From the NCBI RefSeq assembly GCF_016654005.1, contig NZ_JAEPWN010000013.1, forward strand, positions 29,424 to 93,423: a stretch of 64,000 nt of DNA, written 5' to 3'. Position numbers and translations under genes: made by a program. Source of the DNA: Brevundimonas nasdae (GTDB lineage Bacteria; Pseudomonadota; Alphaproteobacteria; Caulobacterales; Caulobacteraceae). Below, in pieces: positions 1-10,133 of this stretch; position 1 is the stretch's first letter; every line of letters begins with the position of its first letter. The notes below the pieces were generated by a model. That model had not been told where the DNA came from and ran no database searches. It saw nothing but the letters and a program-made list of their open reading frames with translations.

Positions 1-641
1 ATTTCCGGGATCGCCAGCATCCGCGGCGCCGTGTCGTAGTCCAGACCGTGTCCGGCATGGACCTCAAGCCCCAGGATGTCGGCCTGGGCGGCGGCGGCGG
101 CCAGACGCTCGAACTCGATCTCGCGCTCGGCCGGATCGGTCAGGTGGCAGTAGCGGCCGGTGTGGAACTCCACCACCTGCGCGCCGACGGCGGCGGCGGC
201 CTCCACCTGTTTCTCGGACGGTTCGATGAACAGGGACACGCGGATGCCGGCCTCGGCCAGGGTCTTCACAACCGGCGCGATCCGCGCCTCATGACCTGCG
301 ACCGCCAGCCCGCCTTCGGTCGTCACTTCCTCGCGACGCTCCGGCACCAGACAGGCGGCGTGCGGGCGGTGGCGCAGGGCGATGGCCAGCATCTCGTCGG
401 TGACCGCCATCTCAAAGTTCAGCGGCTTTCCGGCCCGCGCGCAAAGGGCGCTGAGCACGTCGATGTCGGCGTCGGTGATGTGGCGGCGGTCTTCGCGCAG
501 GTGGGCGGTGATGCCGTCTGCGCCAGCGGCCAGCGCCGCTTCCGCCGCCCGCGCCGGATCGGGATGAATGCCGCCGCGCGCGTTCCGCACGGTCGCGACG
601 TGGTCGATGTTGACGCCCAGGCGAACCCGCTCACGCTTCAT
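1..641 (-). CDS. pdxJ: Pyridoxine 5'-phosphate synthase (3' end cut by window edge)
   Basis: PdxJ condenses 3-amino-2-oxopropyl phosphate with deoxyxylulose 5-phosphate to make pyridoxine 5'-phosphate, the last ring-forming step of DXP-dependent vitamin B6 synthesis. The reading frame from the ATG at 641 opens with [20 protein letters not shown], the characteristic PdxJ N-terminus. It continues through HLREDRRHI and [10 protein letters not shown] and reaches [11 protein letters not shown] close to the window edge. About 213 of the usual 240 or so residues are present, so the C-terminus lies outside the window. The start is 15 bases downstream of the pyrE stop on the same strand, which suggests one transcript. 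Confidence 0.95.
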   Translation of the reverse strand, partial: MKRERVRLGVNIDHVATVRNARGGIHPDPARAAEAALAAGADGITAHLREDRRHITDADIDVLSALCARAGKPLNFEMAVTDEMLAIALRHRPHAACLVPERREEVTTEGGLAVAGHEARIAPVVKTLAEAGIRVSLFIEPSEKQVEAAAAVGAQVVEFHTGRYCHLTDPAEREIEFERLAAAAAQADILGLEVHAGHGLDYDTAPRMLAIPE

Positions 642-656
642 CCCGATAGTCCCTTT

Positions 657-1241
657 CTACTTGGACAGCCGACGGCTGCCCGGATCCTCGACCGGAAGAG
701 CCTCCAGTTCCGGCGGCAGGGCGTCGGCCGGATAGGCCGGCACTTCCAGAGACGCCAGGGCGATCAAGGGCACGCCGACGTCCACCTTGCCGCCCGAACG
801 GTCGACGATACAGGCCGCGGCGACGACTTCGCCGCCCGCAGCCTGAATGGCGGCGATGCATTCGCGCGACGACAGGCCCGTGGTGACGATGTCCTCGACC
901 ATGACGATCTTCTCGCCCGGCTCGACCGAGAAGCCGCGGCGCAGCTTGAACTCGCCGCCCTCGCGCTCGACGTACATCGAACGGACGTTCAGGTGCTTTG
1001 CGGTTTCGTATCCGGGGATGATGCCCCCGACAGCGGGCGAGATGGCGGCGTCCACCGGCCCGACGGTGGCGACGATCTTGTCCGCCAGCGCCTTGCACAG
1101 ACGCGCACAGCGGGCGCCGTCCATGAAGACCAGGTTCTTCTGCAGGAAGACCGGGCTGTGCAGGCCGGAGGACAGGACGAAGTGGCCTTCGCGCAGGGCG
1201 CCAGCGTCGCGGAATTCGTTGAGTACGTCTTCGGTGTTCAT
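657..1241 (-). CDS. pyrE: Orotate phosphoribosyltransferase
   Basis: PyrE transfers the phosphoribosyl group of PRPP to orotate, giving OMP in de novo pyrimidine synthesis. The 194-residue protein from the ATG at 1241 ([10 protein letters not shown]) has the PRPP-binding loop [12 protein letters not shown] (family consensus hydrophobic-EDxxTTG) and the upstream GIIPGYETA segment. A longer frame opens at 1373, but its first 44 residues do not look like PyrE, so I use the internal ATG. The length is normal for the family. It lies directly upstream of pdxJ on the minus strand and probably shares its transcript. Confidence 0.95.
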   Translation of the reverse strand: MNTEDVLNEFRDAGALREGHFVLSSGLHSPVFLQKNLVFMDGARCARLCKALADKIVATVGPVDAAISPAVGGIIPGYETAKHLNVRSMYVEREGGEFKLRRGFSVEPGEKIVMVEDIVTTGLSSRECIAAIQAAGGEVVAAACIVDRSGGKVDVGVPLIALASLEVPAYPADALPPELEALPVEDPGSRRLSK

Positions 1242-1293
1242 AAAAGCCGTCCTTAGACCCTGACCGCCCGCGAATGAACCCTCTAGCGGCGCC

Positions 1294-2052
1294 TCACTCG
1301 ATGTTTTCGTGTGGGCGCAGGCCGCGCGACAGCAGTTCGGCCCAGATGCCTTCGGCGTCCTCGGCGAAACCAATCAGGTCCAGATCCGCGCGCGCGATCA
1401 TCCCATGCTCGACAAGGGCTTCGAAACCGATGACCGAGGTCCAATAGGCCTTGTCCACCAGCACGATCGGCACGGCGGGCGCCTTGTTGGTCTGGCGCAA
1501 GGTCAGGATTTCAAACAGTTCGTCGAAGGTGCCGAACCCGCCTGGGAAGACCACCAACGCATTGGCGCGCATCGCCAGATGCATCTTCCGCATAGCGAAA
1601 TAGTGGAACAGGAAGGTCAGCTCCGGCGTCGAATAGGCGTTCGGCGCCTGCTCGTGCGGCAGGGTGACATTGAACCCGACGGACGGCGCGCCGATGTCGG
1701 TCGCACCGCGATTGGCGGCCTCCATGATGCCGGGCCCGCCGCCGGTGGCGATCACATTGTCGCGCGGCTCGCCGACATTGCCGCGCAGCGCGCCGCCACG
1801 CTCAGACGCCAGTCGTCCAAAGGCCCGCGCGGTCTGGTACCAGGGCTGATCCTCACGGATGCGCGCGCTGCCGAACACAACAATGGTCGAACGCACGCCC
1901 CAGGCCCGCAGGGCCTCTTCCGCCTTGGCGTACTCCATCAGGAACCGCACGCCGCGCATGGAATCGCTCAGCACGAAGTCCTGATCCACAGCAGCCATGC
2001 GATAGGATGGCGACGCCATCTGGGCGGTGTTCGGCGTGAAGTCTTGCGTCAT
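1294..2052 (-). CDS. LOG-family protein (TIGR00730-like nucleotide-binding Rossmann fold)
   Basis: A 252-residue protein of the lysine-decarboxylase-like/LOG superfamily. Many members hydrolyse nucleoside 5'-monophosphates to the free base and ribose 5-phosphate. The diagnostic motif PGGFGTFDE is at residues 170-178 and [13 protein letters not shown] at about 104-116. It has an extended N-terminus of about 50 residues compared with the short plant-LOG type. The start codon overlaps the stop of the upstream (p)ppGpp synthetase gene by one base (TAATG), so the two are probably translationally coupled. The family is clear; the true substrate is not known from sequence. Confidence 0.88.
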   Translation of the reverse strand: MTQDFTPNTAQMASPSYRMAAVDQDFVLSDSMRGVRFLMEYAKAEEALRAWGVRSTIVVFGSARIREDQPWYQTARAFGRLASERGGALRGNVGEPRDNVIATGGGPGIMEAANRGATDIGAPSVGFNVTLPHEQAPNAYSTPELTFLFHYFAMRKMHLAMRANALVVFPGGFGTFDELFEILTLRQTNKAPAVPIVLVDKAYWTSVIGFEALVEHGMIARADLDLIGFAEDAEGIWAELLSRGLRPHENIE

Positions 2053-4310
2053 TAGCCCCGTGCGCGATCTACTGAATCAACAGATGGATTGGCCCGCAGC
2101 GCCGCCATGATCATGGTGGCGTGCTTGGCGTCCTCGACCTCGACGTCGACGTCGACGTCGAAGAAGTCCTGTTGGCGGTGCGCCATCGACAGGTTGATGA
2201 TGTTGCCGCCCGCCTCGCCGATCAGGGTCGTCACCTGCCCCAGCACGCCCGGCGCATTACGGATTGTGGCGCGGATGCGGGCGGCAGCCACGGCGTCCGT
2301 CTCGGCCTGAGGCGTCCATTGCAGATCGTGCCAGACGGAATCGTCGTCGGCGAAATCGGCCAGGGTCTGGCAGTCAATGGTGTGCACCGTCAGCCCCTTC
2401 TCGGGCTCCAGAATGCCGACGATCCGGTCGCCGGGCACGGGGGTGCAGCACTGGCCGAAATGCACGGTGACGCCGGGCGTCAGCCCTCCGCCACGCACGA
2501 ACAGACGCGCCGTTCCGCCTTCGATCCGCTGTTTCTCCGGCCCGGCCATCAGCCGCCCCTTCAGCGAGGGGAACAGGGTCTCGGCGACCGAACTGGGCGA
2601 CAGGCGCCCCCGACCCAGTTCCTCGAACAGGTCGTCTTCCGCCGCCAGCGCCAGGTTTTCGAGAACCGGCTTCAGCGACACCTCGGCCAGGGTCTTCTCA
2701 ACCCGGCTCAGCGTCTGTTGCAGCGCGACGCGGCCCAGTTTGACGAACTCGTCACGCTCGGATGTGCGGATATGGCGGCGGATGGCCGAACGCGCGCGGC
2801 CCGTGACCGTCAGACTGCGCCAGTCGGCCGGCACTTCACGCTTGGCGCCGCGGATGATCTCGACAACGTCGCCGTTCTGCAGCGAGGTGCGCATCGGCTT
2901 CAGTTCGCCATTCACCTTGACCCCGACCGCCGTGTCCCCGACCTCGGTATGAACGGCATAGGCGAAGTCCAGCGGCATCCCCCCGCGCGGCAGGGTCACC
3001 AGCTTGCCCTTGGGCGTGAAGACGAAGACCTGATCCAGGTACATCTCCAGCTTGGCGTGTTCGACCCAGTCCTCGCCGCCTTCGCCGTGCTCGATGACCT
3101 GAACCAGATGGCGCAGGTTCTGCAGCGGGTCGCGTCCCCCGCCCTTCTCCATCGCTTCACGGTCGAAGCCATAGGACTGGTTCTTGTAGCGCCAGTGGGC
3201 CGCAACCCCGTCCTCGGCGACCCGGTCCATCGATTCGGTGCGGATCTGCATTTCGATCCGCAGGCCGCGCGGGCCGACGACCGTGGTGTGCAGCGAGCGA
3301 TAGTTGTTCGACTTGGGCGTCGAGATGAAGTCCTTGAACCGCTCGGGCACCATCGGCCATTCGCGGTGGATCACCCCCATGGCGCGGTAACAGTCATCCT
3401 CGGCGTCAACGATGACGCGGAACCCGTAGATGTCCGACAGCGACGAGAAGCCGACCGATTTGCGCTGCAGTTTGCGCCAGATCGAATAGGGCGTCTTCTG
3501 GCGACCGAAGACCCGCGCCTTGACGCCCGCCTCTGACAGGACGCGCTCGACCTCGCCCGAGACACCTTCGATGGCCTGGCCATGCTCCAGCTTCAACGCC
3601 TCCAGACGCCGCTCGATGGCGGTCTTGGCGGTGGGGTTCAGATGGGTGAAGGCCAGTTCTTCCAGCTCGGACGCGATCGAGTGGATGCCGATGGAGCGGC
3701 CCAGCGGCGCATAGACTTCCAGCGTCTCGCGGCTGATCCGTTCGCGCTTCTCCGGCTTCACATACTGAAGCGTGCGCATGTTGTGCAGACGGTCGGCCAG
3801 CTTGACCAGCAGCACCCGCACGTCCCGGCTGATGGCCAGAATGAATTTGCGCAGGTTCTCGGCCTGGCGCGTATGCTCAGCCTGCAGCTCCAGCCGCGAC
3901 AGCTTGGTCACGCCCTCGACCAGCACGGCGATCTCTTCGCCGAACATCTCCGCAATGTCGTCGCGCGTCGCAGACGTATCCTCGACCACGTCATGCAGCA
4001 GGGCCGTGACGATGGTGGCGGTGTCGAGCTTGTAGTCGGTCAGTATGCCCGCGACCTGGATCGGGTGGGCGAAATAGGGATCGCCCGAGGCCCGCAACTG
4101 CGAGCCGTGCATCTTCATCGCATAGACGTAGGCGCGGTTCAGCAGCGCTTCGTCAGCGGTGGGGTCATAGGCCTTTACGGCCTCGATCAACTCGAACTGG
4201 CGCAGGATCGGTGCGCGTTTGACCGCCGGAGTTTCCTCGCCAGCGGTCTTTGATTCGCTTTTGTTCGCACCTTGGTGCGCCGGCGGAACCGTCTCGGTCC
4301 GCGCCGGCAA
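2052..4310 (-). CDS. rsh: Bifunctional (p)ppGpp synthetase/hydrolase, RelA/SpoT homolog
   Basis: Makes and degrades the alarmone (p)ppGpp. The 752 residues show the full long-RSH layout. The HD hydrolase domain has HDVVED at 106-111, with intact metal-binding His-Asp. The synthetase domain spans about 270-385 and includes DIYGFRVIV and DGVAAHWRYK. A TGS domain follows at about 425-485 (DQVFVFTPKGKLVTLPRG), and a C-terminal ACT domain at about 675-750 (NAPGVLGQVTTLIGEAGGNI). Because both catalytic domains look intact, a bifunctional enzyme is expected, as is usual when an alphaproteobacterium has a single Rsh. rpoZ lies 29 bases upstream, the classical rpoZ-spoT pairing. Confidence 0.95.
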   Translation of the reverse strand: MPARTETVPPAHQGANKSESKTAGEETPAVKRAPILRQFELIEAVKAYDPTADEALLNRAYVYAMKMHGSQLRASGDPYFAHPIQVAGILTDYKLDTATIVTALLHDVVEDTSATRDDIAEMFGEEIAVLVEGVTKLSRLELQAEHTRQAENLRKFILAISRDVRVLLVKLADRLHNMRTLQYVKPEKRERISRETLEVYAPLGRSIGIHSIASELEELAFTHLNPTAKTAIERRLEALKLEHGQAIEGVSGEVERVLSEAGVKARVFGRQKTPYSIWRKLQRKSVGFSSLSDIYGFRVIVDAEDDCYRAMGVIHREWPMVPERFKDFISTPKSNNYRSLHTTVVGPRGLRIEMQIRTESMDRVAEDGVAAHWRYKNQSYGFDREAMEKGGGRDPLQNLRHLVQVIEHGEGGEDWVEHAKLEMYLDQVFVFTPKGKLVTLPRGGMPLDFAYAVHTEVGDTAVGVKVNGELKPMRTSLQNGDVVEIIRGAKREVPADWRSLTVTGRARSAIRRHIRTSERDEFVKLGRVALQQTLSRVEKTLAEVSLKPVLENLALAAEDDLFEELGRGRLSPSSVAETLFPSLKGRLMAGPEKQRIEGGTARLFVRGGGLTPGVTVHFGQCCTPVPGDRIVGILEPEKGLTVHTIDCQTLADFADDDSVWHDLQWTPQAETDAVAAARIRATIRNAPGVLGQVTTLIGEAGGNIINLSMAHRQQDFFDVDVDVEVEDAKHATMIMAALRANPSVDSVDRARG

Positions 4311-4339
4311 GATAGTGACGCCTGAGGATGCCTCTTGCG

Positions 4340-4699
4340 TCAGTAGCGCTCCTCCTGACCGCCGTCGCGGTCGCTTTGCAGCGCGCGGATCAGCTCGGCC
4401 TCGGCCATGTTCATGTGCTGGGGTTCGGCCAGCAGGGCGACGACTTCGGCTTCGTCCTCGGCTTCCGTGCGCTCATCGACGCGTTGCAGCGTGGTGATGA
4501 TGGTCTCGCGCAGTTCGGTCGGAACGACGGTGTCGTCAGCGATTTCGCGCAGGGCGACGACCGGGTTCTTGTCGTTATCGCGGTCGATGGTCAGGGCGGC
4601 GCCGTTGGCGATGCTGCGGGCGCGGTGACCGGCCAGCAGAACCAGACCAAAGCGGTTCGGAACCTTCTCGATGCAGTCTTCGACGGTGACGCGGGCCAT
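4340..4699 (-). CDS. rpoZ: DNA-directed RNA polymerase omega subunit
   Basis: Small subunit that helps assemble and stabilise RNA polymerase and contributes to ppGpp binding in proteobacteria. The 119-residue protein begins [20 protein letters not shown] and continues LAGHRARSI with [11 protein letters not shown], all typical omega features. An acidic C-terminal extension follows, as in other alphaproteobacterial RpoZ. The start is well supported because the conserved N-terminus begins at the first ATG. It is immediately upstream of rsh on the same strand. Confidence 0.95.
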   Translation of the reverse strand: MARVTVEDCIEKVPNRFGLVLLAGHRARSIANGAALTIDRDNDKNPVVALREIADDTVVPTELRETIITTLQRVDERTEAEDEAEVVALLAEPQHMNMAEAELIRALQSDRDGGQEERY

Positions 4700-4788
4700 G
4701 AAATTCCTCGAACGCGGGGGAGAACCGCGTCAAATACAGATAGGGGCTATGTTTTGCAACGCCAGAGGGGCGGAAGTTGGGCGTTGCC

Positions 4789-5391
4789 TCAGTCGGCTTG
4801 CCCGTGCTCAGCACGAACGGGACGCGCATCCCGCCCCACTGACGCCATCTGCGCCAGATTCGCCGCCGTATGGCCATTGACCGGATGCACCCAATCGGGC
4901 GCAATCTCCGCAATCGGCCCCATGACGAACAGGCGGGCCGCCGCGCGCGGATGCGGCAGGATCAGCCCGTCCAGATCGCCGCTAAGCCGCCCATAGGCCA
5001 CCAAGTCCAGGTCCAGCGTGCGCGGCGCATTGCGGGCGGAGCGTTCACGTCCGAAAGCATCTTCGATCCGGCCCAGCGTCGCCATCAATTCGTGAGGATC
5101 GTGCTCTGTGCGGACAATCACCACGCCGTTCAAAAAGGGCGGGTCCTGCGGATCGGGCCAGGCCATCGAACGCCACCAGGACGACCGCGCCAACACATCG
5201 ACGCCCTCGCTGCGGAATCTGGCCAGTGAAGCTTCCAGCACAGCTTCATTTGACGGCCACACCCCCTTGTCATTGCAGCCCAGCGCCACGATGACTGCGT
5301 CGTTCAGGTTCAGCGTCTCATCGATTCCCACGTCGATCCGAGCGTCGGCGCGGACGCTATTTTCTTCATTCCTATTGACGGCTTCGACCAT
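4789..5391 (-). CDS. folK: 2-amino-4-hydroxy-6-hydroxymethyldihydropteridine pyrophosphokinase (HPPK)
   Basis: HPPK transfers pyrophosphate from ATP to 6-hydroxymethyl-7,8-dihydropterin in folate synthesis. The HPPK signature RNAPRTLDLDLVAYG lies at about residues 118-132, with LPHPRAAARLFVMGPI following. The N-terminal beta strand VIVALGCN normally begins within a few residues of the start, so the first 30 residues here look surplus. A GTG at 5331 is a plausible true start. The annotated ATG at 5391 shares the palindrome CATG with the ATG of the divergent NYN gene, which also argues for a shorter FolK. Function is firm; the start is uncertain. Confidence 0.9.
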   Translation of the reverse strand: MVEAVNRNEENSVRADARIDVGIDETLNLNDAVIVALGCNDKGVWPSNEAVLEASLARFRSEGVDVLARSSWWRSMAWPDPQDPPFLNGVVIVRTEHDPHELMATLGRIEDAFGRERSARNAPRTLDLDLVAYGRLSGDLDGLILPHPRAAARLFVMGPIAEIAPDWVHPVNGHTAANLAQMASVGRDARPVRAEHGQAD

Positions 5392-5932
5392 GTTTCATTC
5401 CACCGACCGGCTGGCGATCTTCATCGACGGCTCAAACCTCTATTCCGCCGCCCGCGCCCTGCAGCACGATCTGGACTTCAAGCGGATGCTGGACTGGTTC
5501 CGGGCCAAGTCCATTCTGACACGCGCCTATTATTACACGGCCATCGTCGAGGGCGAAGAATTCTCGCCGGTCAAGCCGCTGATCGACTGGCTCGACTACA
5601 ACGGCTTCTCGGTCGTCACAAAGCCGGTGAAACGCTTCACCGATGGCCAGGGCCACAGCCGCATCAAGGGCAATATGGACATCGAGATCGCGGTGGACAT
5701 GATGGAGCTGGCGCCCGCGCTGGACCACATCGTCCTCTTCTCCGGGGATGGGGATTTCCGCCGCGCGGTCCAGTCGATCCAGGCCAAGGGCGTGCGCGTC
5801 ACCGTCATCTCGACCCAAAAGACCCAGCCGCCGCACATCGCTGACGAACTGCGCCGTCAGGCCGACGCCTTCCTGGACCTCAATGACCTGATGAGCGAGT
5901 TCGGACGCCCCAAGAGCGGCGGCGGACAATGA
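5390..5932 (+). CDS. NYN (PIN-like) domain protein, LabA/DUF88 family
   Basis: A 180-residue protein starting MFHSTDRLAIFIDGSNLYSA. The FIDGSNL segment is the first acidic motif of the NYN/LabA fold, a PIN-like nuclease superfamily. Further acidic positions lie in NMDIEIAVDMMEL and FSGDGDFRRAV, the usual D-x-D and SGDGDF motifs. These residues support metal-dependent RNA cleavage, although LabA proteins are mostly uncharacterised biochemically. Its stop overlaps the start of the downstream uracil-DNA glycosylase gene by four bases (ATGA), so the two are co-translated. Confidence 0.87.
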   Translation: MFHSTDRLAIFIDGSNLYSAARALQHDLDFKRMLDWFRAKSILTRAYYYTAIVEGEEFSPVKPLIDWLDYNGFSVVTKPVKRFTDGQGHSRIKGNMDIEIAVDMMELAPALDHIVLFSGDGDFRRAVQSIQAKGVRVTVISTQKTQPPHIADELRRQADAFLDLNDLMSEFGRPKSGGGQ

Positions 5933-6567
5933 GCCTGACGCCGGAGCCCGCGCGCGACTGTCCGCTGTGCCCGCGCCTGGTTGAATACCGCCACGAGAAT
6001 GCGCGCAAGGATCCCGACTGGTGGAACGGCCCTGCCCCGTCGTTCGGCGATCCCAACGCACGGCTGCTGATAGCGGGTCTGGCGCCGGGCCGCACAGGCG
6101 CCAACCGCACAGGCCGTCCCTTCACCGGCGACCACGCAGGCTGGCTGCTGTACGACACCTTGAAGAAGACGGGGTTCGCGCATGGGACCTATGACCCGGA
6201 CGGCCATGACGACCTGACGCTGACGGACTGCATGATCACCAATGCGGTCCGTTGCGCTCCGCCCGGCAACAAACCCCTGCCCATCGAAGAGACGACCTGT
6301 CGGCCCTTCCTGATCGACCGGCTGAAGCTGTTGCCCAATCTGAAGGTCATCGTGACCCTGGGCGACGTTTCCCGCCGCAACATCCTGAAGGCCTTCGGAC
6401 GCCCCGGCACAGCCATGCCCGCCGGTCACGGCGCAGAGGGGCAAGCGGGCGGCTATGTGATCCTGAATTCCTACCACTGCTCGCGCCTGAACACGAACAC
6501 GGGTCGCCTGACGCCCGAGATGTTCGAAGCCATCTTCGAACGCGCCAAGGCCTTGATCGCCGCCTAG
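5929..6567 (+). CDS. Uracil-DNA glycosylase, family 5 (UDGb) type
   Basis: Excises uracil, and in this family some other deaminated bases, from DNA to begin base excision repair. The 212-residue protein has the active-site loop GLAPGRTGAN at about 50-59 and the C-terminal motif SYHCSRLNTNTGRLT. Four cysteines (11, 14, 109, 124) are placed as expected for the 4Fe-4S cluster of family 4/5 enzymes. The SYHCSR motif in place of HPSP points to family 5 more than family 4. It overlaps the NYN gene upstream. Confidence 0.88.
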   Translation: MSLTPEPARDCPLCPRLVEYRHENARKDPDWWNGPAPSFGDPNARLLIAGLAPGRTGANRTGRPFTGDHAGWLLYDTLKKTGFAHGTYDPDGHDDLTLTDCMITNAVRCAPPGNKPLPIEETTCRPFLIDRLKLLPNLKVIVTLGDVSRRNILKAFGRPGTAMPAGHGAEGQAGGYVILNSYHCSRLNTNTGRLTPEMFEAIFERAKALIAA

Positions 6568-6590
6568 GGCCGACGGCGCGGGCGAAGGCG

Positions 6591-7064
6591 TCAGCCCTTG
6601 TCCCGCATCAGGCGCGCCTTGTCGCGCTGCCAGTCGCGTTCGGCGGAGGCTTCACGCTTGTCGTGCAGTTTCTTGCCCTTGGCCAGGGCGATCTCCAGCT
6701 TCGCCTTGCCCGCATCGTTCAGGTAGAGCTTCAGCGGAATGATCGTCTGGCCGTCGCGCTGGACGGCGCCGATCAGCCGGTCGATCTGCTTCCTGTGCAG
6801 CAGCAGCTTACGCGGGCGGCGCGGCTCGTGGTTGAAGCGGTAGGCCTGTTTGTACGGCGGGATGTCGGCGTTGATCAGCACGATCTCGCGCCCCTCCACC
6901 GCCGCATAGCTCTCGGCGATATTGGCCCGGCCGTCGCGCAACGCCTTGATCTCGGTGCCCAGCAACTGAATGCCGGCCTCGATATTGTCCTCAAGGAAAT
7001 AGTCGAACCGCGCGCGGCGGTTCTCGGCGATCAGCTTGGATTTGGACTGGGGTTTCGGCGCCAT
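6591..7064 (-). CDS. smpB: SsrA-binding protein
   Basis: SmpB binds the tRNA-like part of tmRNA and delivers it to stalled ribosomes for trans-translation. The 157-residue protein from the ATG at 7064 starts [20 protein letters not shown] and has [19 protein letters not shown] and [20 protein letters not shown]. It ends in the basic tail with [17 protein letters not shown], typical of SmpB. A longer open frame upstream (to 7157) belongs to dapA sequence and is not used. Its start overlaps the dapA stop by one base (TGATG). The ssrA RNA itself is about 39 kb away in this window. Confidence 0.96.
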   Translation of the reverse strand: MAPKPQSKSKLIAENRRARFDYFLEDNIEAGIQLLGTEIKALRDGRANIAESYAAVEGREIVLINADIPPYKQAYRFNHEPRRPRKLLLHRKQIDRLIGAVQRDGQTIIPLKLYLNDAGKAKLEIALAKGKKLHDKREASAERDWQRDKARLMRDKG

Positions 7065-7948
7065 CAGGTCACGCCCGCTTCCGCCATGGCTCGGTCGATG
7101 ATCGGCTTGACGGCGTCCGATGTCGGCGACAGCGGCAGGCGCGCCTCCTCGTTGCACAGGCCCAGCTTGGCCAGGGCGTACTTGGTCGGCGCGGGCGAAT
7201 TGTCCAGGAACAGCGCCTTGCCCAGTCCGATCAGCCGGTCCTGCCAGGTGCGGGCCGTGGCGTAGTCGCCCGCCGCCGCCGCATTGTGCAGAGCGACCAT
7301 GGCTTCGGGCGCCACATTTGACGCCACCGATATCAGACCGACCCCGCCCGTGGCGTGATAGCCCAGATAGCTCAGGTCATCGCCCGAGATCAGGTCGAAC
7401 TGGCCATCGATGTTTGTGCGCATCCAGCTGACGCGGCTCATGTCGCCGGTGGCGTCCTTGATGCCGACGATGTTCGGATGTGCGGCCAGGCGGGCCACGG
7501 TTTCGTTGGCCAGATCAACCCCCGTCCGTCCCGGCACGTTATAGAGCAGGATCGGCAATTGAACGGCGTCGGCGATGGCCTCGAAATGCGCAGCCATGCC
7601 CGCCTGCGACGGGCGGATGTAATAGGGCGTGACCACCAACGCCCCGTCCGCGCCCACAGTCTTGGCATGGCGGGTCAGGTCAATGGCTTCCTTGGTGTAG
7701 GGCGAACCCGTCCCGGCGATGACGCTGACGCGCCCCGCCGCCAGCCGCACGCACAGTTCGATGACATGCTTGTGCTCGTCCAGATCCATGCTGGCACCCT
7801 CGCCCGTCGTGCCCATCGGCACGACGCCGTGCACCCCTGCGGCGATCTGGCGCTCAAGAAGTTTGGCGAATGCGGCCTCGTCCACGTTTCCGTCACGAAG
7901 AGGTGTGATCAGGGCGGTGATCACGCCCTTGAACAAGGGGGCGTTCAT
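7064..7948 (-). CDS. dapA: 4-hydroxy-tetrahydrodipicolinate synthase
   Basis: Condenses pyruvate with aspartate semialdehyde in the committed step of lysine and meso-diaminopimelate synthesis. The 294-residue TIM barrel has MGTTGEGAS near 45-53 (the threonines of the catalytic triad), LYNVPGRTG with Tyr136, and GIKDATGD with the Schiff-base Lys164. Length and motif spacing are canonical. It is the first gene of a dapA-smpB transcript, the two being coupled by a one-base overlap. The 100-base gap to the divergent transglycosylase gene at 8052 probably holds both promoters. Confidence 0.96.
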   Translation of the reverse strand: MNAPLFKGVITALITPLRDGNVDEAAFAKLLERQIAAGVHGVVPMGTTGEGASMDLDEHKHVIELCVRLAAGRVSVIAGTGSPYTKEAIDLTRHAKTVGADGALVVTPYYIRPSQAGMAAHFEAIADAVQLPILLYNVPGRTGVDLANETVARLAAHPNIVGIKDATGDMSRVSWMRTNIDGQFDLISGDDLSYLGYHATGGVGLISVASNVAPEAMVALHNAAAAGDYATARTWQDRLIGLGKALFLDNSPAPTKYALAKLGLCNEEARLPLSPTSDAVKPIIDRAMAEAGVT

Positions 7949-8051
7949 GGAACTAAGCTAGCCTGCGTGGGAGCGGCGAAGGACACATGTCCAAAGCCTT
8001 TTCAGAGCGCGGGAAGTTATGTCGCCAGCGGCTTCGCCGCAACCGGATTGA

Positions 8052-10130
8052 ATGAGAACAGGACAGATCATGATTGCGACAAGTCTGGCGGCCGCCCTGG
8101 CAGTGCTCGCACCCAACCCGCAGGACGTGTCCTCCGGCCCGGTGCCCTACTCGTCCGTGCAGCCTGTCAGCGTGCCTCAGTCGACCTATCATGGCCGTCG
8201 CGTCCTGAACGATCAGGACACAGCCTATTTCCGTCAGGGTCTGGCGGCGGCCCGCGCGCGAAACATCGGCGCGACCCAGGCGGCCATGTCCCAGATCAGC
8301 GACCCCGCCGCCCGAAAGCTGGTTCAATGGGCGCTGATCGACACGACCGGCGAACAGCTGTCCTATTCCGAGCTGGCGCAGACCCAGACGACCATGGCCG
8401 GATGGCCGCGCGCCGAATCACGCCGTATCGCCACGGAAAAGGCGCTGGATCGTTCCGGCGCCGGTCCGGACGCGGCCCTGGCCCTGTTCGCCGACAGCCC
8501 GCCGACAACCGTAGAGGGCGCCATCGCCTATGCTTCGGCGCTGGAGCAGCGCGGACGCCAGAGCCAGGCGCGCGATCTGATTCGCGACTGGTGGCGCACC
8601 CAGTCCTTCGACGACGCCCCGCAAAGCCGCATCCTGTCGCGCTGGAGCTCTTGGCTGTCCCCTGCGGACCACGAGACGCGCCTGAACATGCTGCTGCTTG
8701 GCCCGCACGGCCCCGCGACACGTTCGATGGTCGCGCTGGTTTCGCCAGAGCGGGCTTTCATCGCCAATACGGTCATGAACCTGCGCAGCGCCTACAGCCC
8801 CGACGCCGTGGTCGCCGGCCTGTCGCCCGCCCAGGCGAACGATCCCGCCGTGGTGCTGGAGCGGGTCCGCATCCTGCGTTCGCAGAACCGCCAGCTGGAA
8901 GCCTTCCCCCTGCTGGCCAGCCTGCCGCCTGCGCCGGCCCACACGACGGGCGACAACACCCTGTGGACCGAGCGGCGCAACTATTTCCTCGACGCCCTGC
9001 AACGGAACAACTGGCAGGCCGCCTATGACGCCATGAACGGCCACGGCTTCACCTCCGGCGACCGGATGGTGGACGCCGAGTTCTTCGCCGGTTGGGTCGC
9101 CTTGACCAAGCTGAACCGGCCCGAGGTGGCGGCCCGTCATTTCGAGGCCCTGCGCAGCGCCTCTTCGACCCCCATCACACAGGGCCGCGCCTTCTACTGG
9201 CTGGGCCGGGCCGCCGAGGCGCGCGGCGAGCGGCAGGCCGCCCAGAACTATTACCGCAGCGGCGCCCAGCACTGGCAGACCTTCTATGGCCAGCTGGCGG
9301 CTGAAAAGGCCGGTCTGACCACGCTGCAACTGCCCGGAGAGCCGGCCCCGACCCAGGCCGACATCGCCGCGTTTGAAGGCAATGAGGTCGTGCGCGCGAC
9401 CCGCATTCTGGGCGAAACGGGCGAAACCACCCTGCTGCGCGTCTTCGCCTACAAGCTGGACGACGACCTGCCGACCATCGAGGGCCTGGCCCAGCTGATG
9501 GACCTGTCGCGCAGCTATGGCGAAGACTTCACCGCCATGATGGTGGGCCGCGCGGCCAGCCAGCGCGGCTTTGTCATACCCGAGCGCATGTACCCCGTCC
9601 GCATCCCGCCCCAGGTCGCAGGCGCCGCGCCGCTGGAATTCACCCAGGCCATCACGCGCCAGGAATCCAGCTTCGACCCGCGCGCCCGCTCTCACGCCGA
9701 TGCGCGCGGCATGATGCAGTTCCTGCCCGCCACGGCGGCCGGGGTCGCTCGCCGTCTGGGCATGGGCTATTCGCCCGACCGCCTGTGGGATCCCGACTAC
9801 AACATGACCCTGGGCAGCTATCACCTGGGCGAGCTGATGGCGTCGAACAACGGCTCGATGCTGCTGGCGACGGTGGGCTACAACGCCGGTCCGGCCCGTC
9901 CGAGCCAGTGGATTGCGCGCTGCGGTGATCCGCGCGGCGACGCCAACGCCACCATCGACTTCATCGAATGCGCGCCCTTCACGGAGACGCGCAACTACAT
10001 GATGCGGGTGATGGAGAATATGGCGGTGTACAAGGCCCGCCTGAACGGCGGCACGGCCCCGCTGACGCCGTCCGCCGACATCGCGCGCGGCACCGCCGCC
10101 GGGCCGCGCCCTTACACTGGCAGCAACTAA
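8052..10130 (+). CDS. slt: Soluble lytic murein transglycosylase (Slt70-like)
   Basis: Cleaves the MurNAc-GlcNAc bond of peptidoglycan, forming 1,6-anhydro-MurNAc. The 692-residue protein starts with a short N-terminal hydrophobic stretch (ATSLAAALAVLA), a likely export signal. A long alpha-helical superhelical region (about 60-500) follows, then a C-terminal SLT domain. The catalytic glutamate is Glu538 in RQESSFDPRARS. ARGMMQFLPATA and VGYNAGPARPSQW are the other SLT motifs. It is divergent from dapA and convergent with the ABC transporter operon, whose stop is three bases beyond. Confidence 0.93.
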   Translation: MRTGQIMIATSLAAALAVLAPNPQDVSSGPVPYSSVQPVSVPQSTYHGRRVLNDQDTAYFRQGLAAARARNIGATQAAMSQISDPAARKLVQWALIDTTGEQLSYSELAQTQTTMAGWPRAESRRIATEKALDRSGAGPDAALALFADSPPTTVEGAIAYASALEQRGRQSQARDLIRDWWRTQSFDDAPQSRILSRWSSWLSPADHETRLNMLLLGPHGPATRSMVALVSPERAFIANTVMNLRSAYSPDAVVAGLSPAQANDPAVVLERVRILRSQNRQLEAFPLLASLPPAPAHTTGDNTLWTERRNYFLDALQRNNWQAAYDAMNGHGFTSGDRMVDAEFFAGWVALTKLNRPEVAARHFEALRSASSTPITQGRAFYWLGRAAEARGERQAAQNYYRSGAQHWQTFYGQLAAEKAGLTTLQLPGEPAPTQADIAAFEGNEVVRATRILGETGETTLLRVFAYKLDDDLPTIEGLAQLMDLSRSYGEDFTAMMVGRAASQRGFVIPERMYPVRIPPQVAGAAPLEFTQAITRQESSFDPRARSHADARGMMQFLPATAAGVARRLGMGYSPDRLWDPDYNMTLGSYHLGELMASNNGSMLLATVGYNAGPARPSQWIARCGDPRGDANATIDFIECAPFTETRNYMMRVMENMAVYKARLNGGTAPLTPSADIARGTAAGPRPYTGSN

Positions 10131-10133
10131 GAC

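Noticed and set aside
48..1256. Long plus-strand frame of about 400 codons
   Set aside because: It runs antisense over pdxJ and pyrE and has the His/Gln/Arg-rich look of a GC-rich shadow; both minus-strand genes are clear.
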